This document shows positions 58,972-64,000 of a DNA stretch of 64,000 nt, piece by piece; position 1 is the stretch's first letter, and the number at the start of each line of letters is the position of its first letter. Under the pieces are notes generated by a model. It ran no database searches, was not told the origin of the DNA, and worked only from the letters and a program-made list of their open reading frames with translations. The DNA lies in assembly GCF_037975245.1 (NCBI RefSeq), contig NC_092561.1:19021008-19085007 (forward strand). The letters are read 5' to 3'. Made by a program: the position numbers and the translations under genes. The stretch is from Apostichopus japonicus (lineage: Eukaryota > Echinodermata > Holothuroidea > Aspidochirotida > Stichopodidae).

Positions 58972-59137
58972 CGTCTTGGTTGTACAACAGTACCGGGGTT
59001 TGCCTCTTGATAAAGACACTGTTGAAGTTACAATGATAGACACCGAATCTCCCATCTTCTCTATGGGACTCGTCTGGTTTGTGTAATGTTAATGTTTCCG
59101 CAGCAACAGGAATGTTGGTCACGCAGGTCGGTTCAGG
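58972..59137 (-). CDS. Tie-like gene exon 2 (Ig-like domain 1, second half)
   Basis: 166 bp, starting in phase 0 and ending in phase 1, acceptor TTTCTTGTTAG and donor GTAACTAT. It reads PEPTCVTNIPVAAETLTLHK, PDESHREDGRFGVYHCNFNS, VFIKRQTPVLLYNQD. The C ... DGRFGVYHC spacing is the end of an Ig-like domain (D.G.Y.C), comparable to the first Ig domain of TIE2 (...NGAYFCE). A G carried over joins exon 3 to give valine. Confidence 0.8.
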
Positions 59138-60286
59138 CTAACAAGAAAAAAACAATGAAAACAAAATATCCTATATGCAACTTGCGGGAAATATAATTGG
59201 ATGTCATTAAATGTAAAAAAGTAAAAAAAAAGATACACTTTTATGGCTTATTCATTGCCTTTCCATTCACCCTGGGCATATAGCTCGTGGGTATGGGGGG
59301 GGGGGGTATATAACGTATTACAAAGCAAAGATATGTATGTTTTTTTTTGTATTTTTTCATTTTTTTAATATTTTGTAAATGTATGTAGCAGCAATATACT
59401 GAATCATGTTATAACGGCAATTCAGCTAATGATGTTTTTTTTTCTGTTTTTTTCTTCTTCTTTACATAATATTTATTAAATTATTATCACAGGCAAAAAA
59501 AATAATTAGCCTTGATCTCAAATGTCATATTTTCAGGTCGCTGAAATTCCCAACTGTATCGAGGAAAACATTGGCAGCTAGTAAAAGTATTCAAGGATAA
59601 CCAAATCAGCAAGAAATTTCGAATCCCTGGAAGAATCGATGAGTTAACATGCAGTCGAATATAGCCTACGTTTCAATTGTTCTCGAGTTAGGAACAAGAA
59701 GATGAGATTGAGGTTTCAATTAACAGCGTAGACGATAAGCGCATACTCTTTTCTGTAACGGGTTATACCATCTTAAACCTAGCCTCGGCCATATGTATAG
59801 GTTAGTATTTCATGGATAGGCCTCATATGTTTTGCATGTTAGGCTATCCATTGATGTGAAGAGATGAACATTAGAGATGTATTATGCGTAGACTTTATTT
59901 TTTTGTACCGTCTAATGTGACCAATGCTAGAATATTACAAGAAAGTTAAGATTCCGGAAAATATAACCCGATACGTCGTTTCAGGTAAAACAGCAGACAA
60001 CGATATGATAGGTGTGCATCTAAAATCATGTACATTAAAGAAACTAAAAACAATAACGGTAAATTGTGTTGATTACAGTTAAGTTTTGTTTCCATTTAAA
60101 AGTAGTATCATTGGAAATACCTTAGTAACAAATAATTAATTATAATAAATGGAATTCCATGCAACTTTAGTAGATTGTTATAAGTTTGTATAAATTTTGT
60201 CAAAATAACTTACATTTGGACCTAGATACAACGGCCTTATCTGCAAAGGAAGAAGTTGTCGATAAATGGATGCTATAAAATTCAGA

Positions 60287-60351
60287 TAATGATAATAATA
60301 ATAATAATAATAGTCGTCGTCGTCGTCATCGTCATCGTCATCATCTTCATA

Positions 60352-60419
<68 letters not shown>

Positions 60420-60697
60420 TAACATGTTCGTCCTTGCCCATCTCATAATCGTCATCGTCACCGTTCTCGCCCTTCCCCCTCCCCTCATAATTGTGATCGT
60501 CATCGTTATCGCCCTCCCCTCAGAGTCGTTATCGTCCTTCCCCATCACAGTCGTCATCGTTATCGTCCTTGCACCTCACAGTTGTCATCGTTAAAAATAA
60601 TGATATAATAATAATAATTATAATAATACTAATACTAATACTACTACTACTAATAATAATAATCGTCGTCGTCATCATCATCATCATCATCATCATT
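60287..60697. repeat. Trinucleotide microsatellites (ATT, GTC and ATC)
   Basis: (AAT)n, (GTC)n and (ATC)n blocks at 60287-60421, then diverged GTCATCGTTATCGTCCTTGCCC units to about 60595, then (AAT)n, (ACT)n and (ATC)n to 60697. The poly-Asp ORF on the minus strand is an artefact. Confidence 0.95.
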
Positions 60698-61038
60698 TTT
60701 TTTTTCAAACTGCGAAAGATGCTTTATGCATGCATTTCAAAGGTCTACATTTCTGACGAACATATATTGCCGGGTAACATTTAACATTAATATTGAATAT
60801 TTGACATATTTCACGCCACCATTCCATCTACCAGGTAATGTTTTAGTAACACAAGATGCTTTTACGAACATGTCTAACCCTACCTTGAAGCTTAAAGTTA
60901 ACAAGGCAGCATTATACTTCAGTTTATACAGTCTTTGTGTTTTCGTAAAATCGGATGGCCGGCAATATGGACACTAACTACATGCATATAGCGCCATTAA
61001 GCACCTCTACGTAGGCAAGCACAGGTATCCAAGTTAGC

Positions 61039-62130
61039 CAGTGGCGGCGGAACCGGGGGGCTTGGGGGGGGGGCGCTCAGCCCCCCCCCCAATGAAAAAG
61101 TTGAGGGGGCAAATGCATGATAAGCCCCCCCAATATTTACCAAGGCTCCGAAACGTGCATCTGCCCATTTTTCAATGCATACTTGTCGATCTGTCCGATG
61201 CACACGTATACTATATAGGTGTAATAATTTTAGTAATTGCTGGGGGACCCTGGTCCCTCGGCCCGTCCCCTGGCTATAGACCACATTGTCACCCCAACCG
61301 CGTCTTCACGCCCCGTGAAAAGTGGAAGCATTTAGTGTGAGTACCGGTAAGCGTAACACAACTTCGTCTTAGGCCAATGACTTGCCTCATTTCAGCCAGT
61401 TCTCCAACATCCCCTTACTTAGTGGCGGAGCGTCCATATATACAGTCAGGGGGCGGATCCCCCCCCCCCCTCCTGACGGACTCAAATGGACTGCTGGCTC
61501 CCTTTTCAGCTTTTCACTACTTTTAACTTATTCGCGATTATTGACTATTTTATTGCGCTCTCATATACCTATTGACATTTGTCATATTCTGTTGGTGTAA
61601 TTTTCCGACAAAATGGCGACGACACCTATTTGTTCTCCGTTTATCTGCAAATTAGCAAGGCCCGGAAAGGGTCATTTCCTGCAATCTAGGGAGTAACTTT
61701 ACTCAAAAAAAATCTGTACGCTCCGCGCCAACCTGTGGTGGCGCTCCGCTTAGATAGTGTCGAAAGCGCCCCTACAGACCATTCTTGCCCCCCCCTGACC
61801 AATGCCCCTAGCTCCGCCACTGCCCTTACTACACTCAAAAACGTCTTTGCGAGTACACTACGAGTAATAGCTACTCTCTTAAAACACCATCGAATATACA
61901 AATTACAATGTTTTTACGTGCAATCTGAGAAATTGCAGGCTTGAGACCCATATTTTAGGGCTAGGTATTCGCAGCATAAAACACTCGGGAAGTGCCGTTT
62001 CCGGCCATCTGGGGGGTTTGAAAAAACCCAAAATTTTCTTGGACGCTCCGCGCCAACCGATGGTGGCGCTCCGCTTAGATAGTCTCCACACATTAGCCCC
62101 CCCAATAATTTTTCCGTTCCGCCGCGCCTG
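61039..62130. mobile_element. hAT-like element, outer of a nested pair, perfect 8-bp TSD
   Basis: The left end CAGTGGCGGCGGAACCGG pairs with the reverse complement of the right end, CAGGCGCGGCGGAACGG. AAGTTAGC flanks both sides (61031-61038 and 62131-62138). G and C runs sit beside the left end. It is interrupted by the second element at 61420-61822; without it the host element would be about 680 bp. No transposase ORF. Confidence 0.9.
61420..61822. mobile_element. hAT-like MITE nested in the 61039 element, perfect 8-bp TSD
   Basis: Left end TAGTGGCGGAGCG; the reverse complement of the right end is CAGTGGCGGAGCTAGG. CCCTTACT flanks both sides (61412-61419 and 61823-61830). Length 403 bp. Its interior segment CGCTCCGCGCCAACC..TGG and TGGCGCTCCGCTTAGATAGT (about 61719-61759) recurs in the right part of the outer element (about 62044-62083), so the two elements share ancestry. 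Confidence 0.92.
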
Positions 62131-62448
62131 AAGTTAGCAATCTATTTAGGACAGAGGAATTATGTTTCATCCATGGATGAACAAAGGTCTGGAAAGATGA
62201 GGAAATGGGAAGGGAGACACAGCCCGGTAACACAGGTAGGTCTTTGTCGAACTAACCTGGACTAACCTGGACTTTGTCGAGTTAACCTTGACTTGAACGA
62301 GAAAGCTTTGAAGTTTCAGTACAGGGGAAGTGACCAGTTAATTAAACTCATCTAAAGCTAGTTGAGGATTGACGTATCACACATTAACATGATATGCTAT
62401 AACAATTAGGTTGGGAGAAGATAATTAATAAGCAATCATTCTACTTAC

Positions 62449-62499
62449 ATAAAGACCGTTTCTCCCAATAGCTGAGTTATCGACGACACCTTCCTCACC
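62449..62499 (-). CDS. Tie-like gene exon 1 seen here (Ig-like domain 1, first half)
   Basis: 51 bp, phase 0-0, between acceptor TTATTTTCATTTAG and donor GTAAGTAG. It encodes GEEGVVDNSAIGRNGLY. Short, but both splice sites are strong and its phase joins exon 2 directly. The signal peptide and true start codon must lie at higher coordinates, within 62500-64000 or beyond the window; I did not identify them. Confidence is lower than for the other exons because 17 residues carry little family signal. Confidence 0.5.

Positions 62500-64000
<1,501 letters not shown>

Larger units (their letters stand above)
59138..62448. other. Intron 1 of the Tie-like gene
   Basis: Carries the triplet microsatellites and the nested hAT-like elements listed separately. 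No exon was recognised in the remainder (59138-60286, 60700-61030, 62139-62448). Confidence 0.55.

Noticed and set aside
60178-60594. Poly-aspartate, poly-methionine and Ile/Val-rich proteins
   Set aside because: Translation of triplet microsatellites (GTC, ATC, AAT) on both strands.

Overview
The window is eukaryotic, AT-rich and gene-poor: short exons with GT/AG splice sites, long introns, many microsatellites and a dense load of DNA transposons, retroelement remnants and satellites. The best protein evidence is an extracellular Tie (angiopoietin receptor)-like gene on the minus strand. Together with the repeat style this points to a marine deuterostome, most likely an echinoderm (a sea cucumber is my guess). 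The assignment is inference, since no species marker is present.

Layout. 1-5.2 kb: little coding, a 70-bp palindromic satellite (2061-3441) and a broken coding remnant (minus). 5.2-8.2 kb: a long-inverted-repeat (foldback) element with a hAT-type element nested inside, bounded by a perfect 8-bp target-site duplication (TSD). 8.2-14 kb: sparse sequence, a broken transposon-type ORF and two related short inverted-repeat elements. 14-19.3 kb: transposon scraps, a 105-bp tandem repeat and a (TA)n tract. 19.35-22.24 kb: two near-identical short elements in direct orientation flank a hAT transposase pseudogene and a leucine-rich-repeat-like exon; the whole block is bounded by TCAAAAAG on both sides, as a composite transposition would leave. 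23.2-23.8 kb: another inverted-repeat element with a perfect TSD. 24.7-30.5 kb: two phase-compatible plus-strand exons of an unrecognised gene, a Ty1/copia gag remnant and two putative minus-strand first exons. 30.7-36.7 kb: GGTCA-rich repeats, including a ~400-bp satellite with recurring AGGTCA-N4-AGGTCA. 38.3-41.9 kb: a second palindromic satellite (about 42 units) that carries the same 20-bp hairpin core as the first. 42.9-46.0 kb: a decayed Ty3/gypsy retrotransposon. 46.5-48.4 kb: the 3' end of a tetratricopeptide-repeat gene (TMTC-like) and a tRNA-Ser-headed SINE. 52.0-62.5 kb: the Tie-like gene (Ig, Ig, EGF-like exons). 61.0-62.1 kb, inside its largest intron: two nested hAT-like elements, each with a perfect 8-bp TSD.

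There is no operon logic here. The TPR gene (plus) and the Tie-like gene (minus) converge on about 48.4-52.0 kb. I found no tyrosine-kinase, fibronectin-III or transmembrane exons of the Tie-like gene in the window. The strongest candidates for something not previously described are the pair of satellites sharing a GC-box-like hairpin, and the apparent composite transposition that carries an exon.
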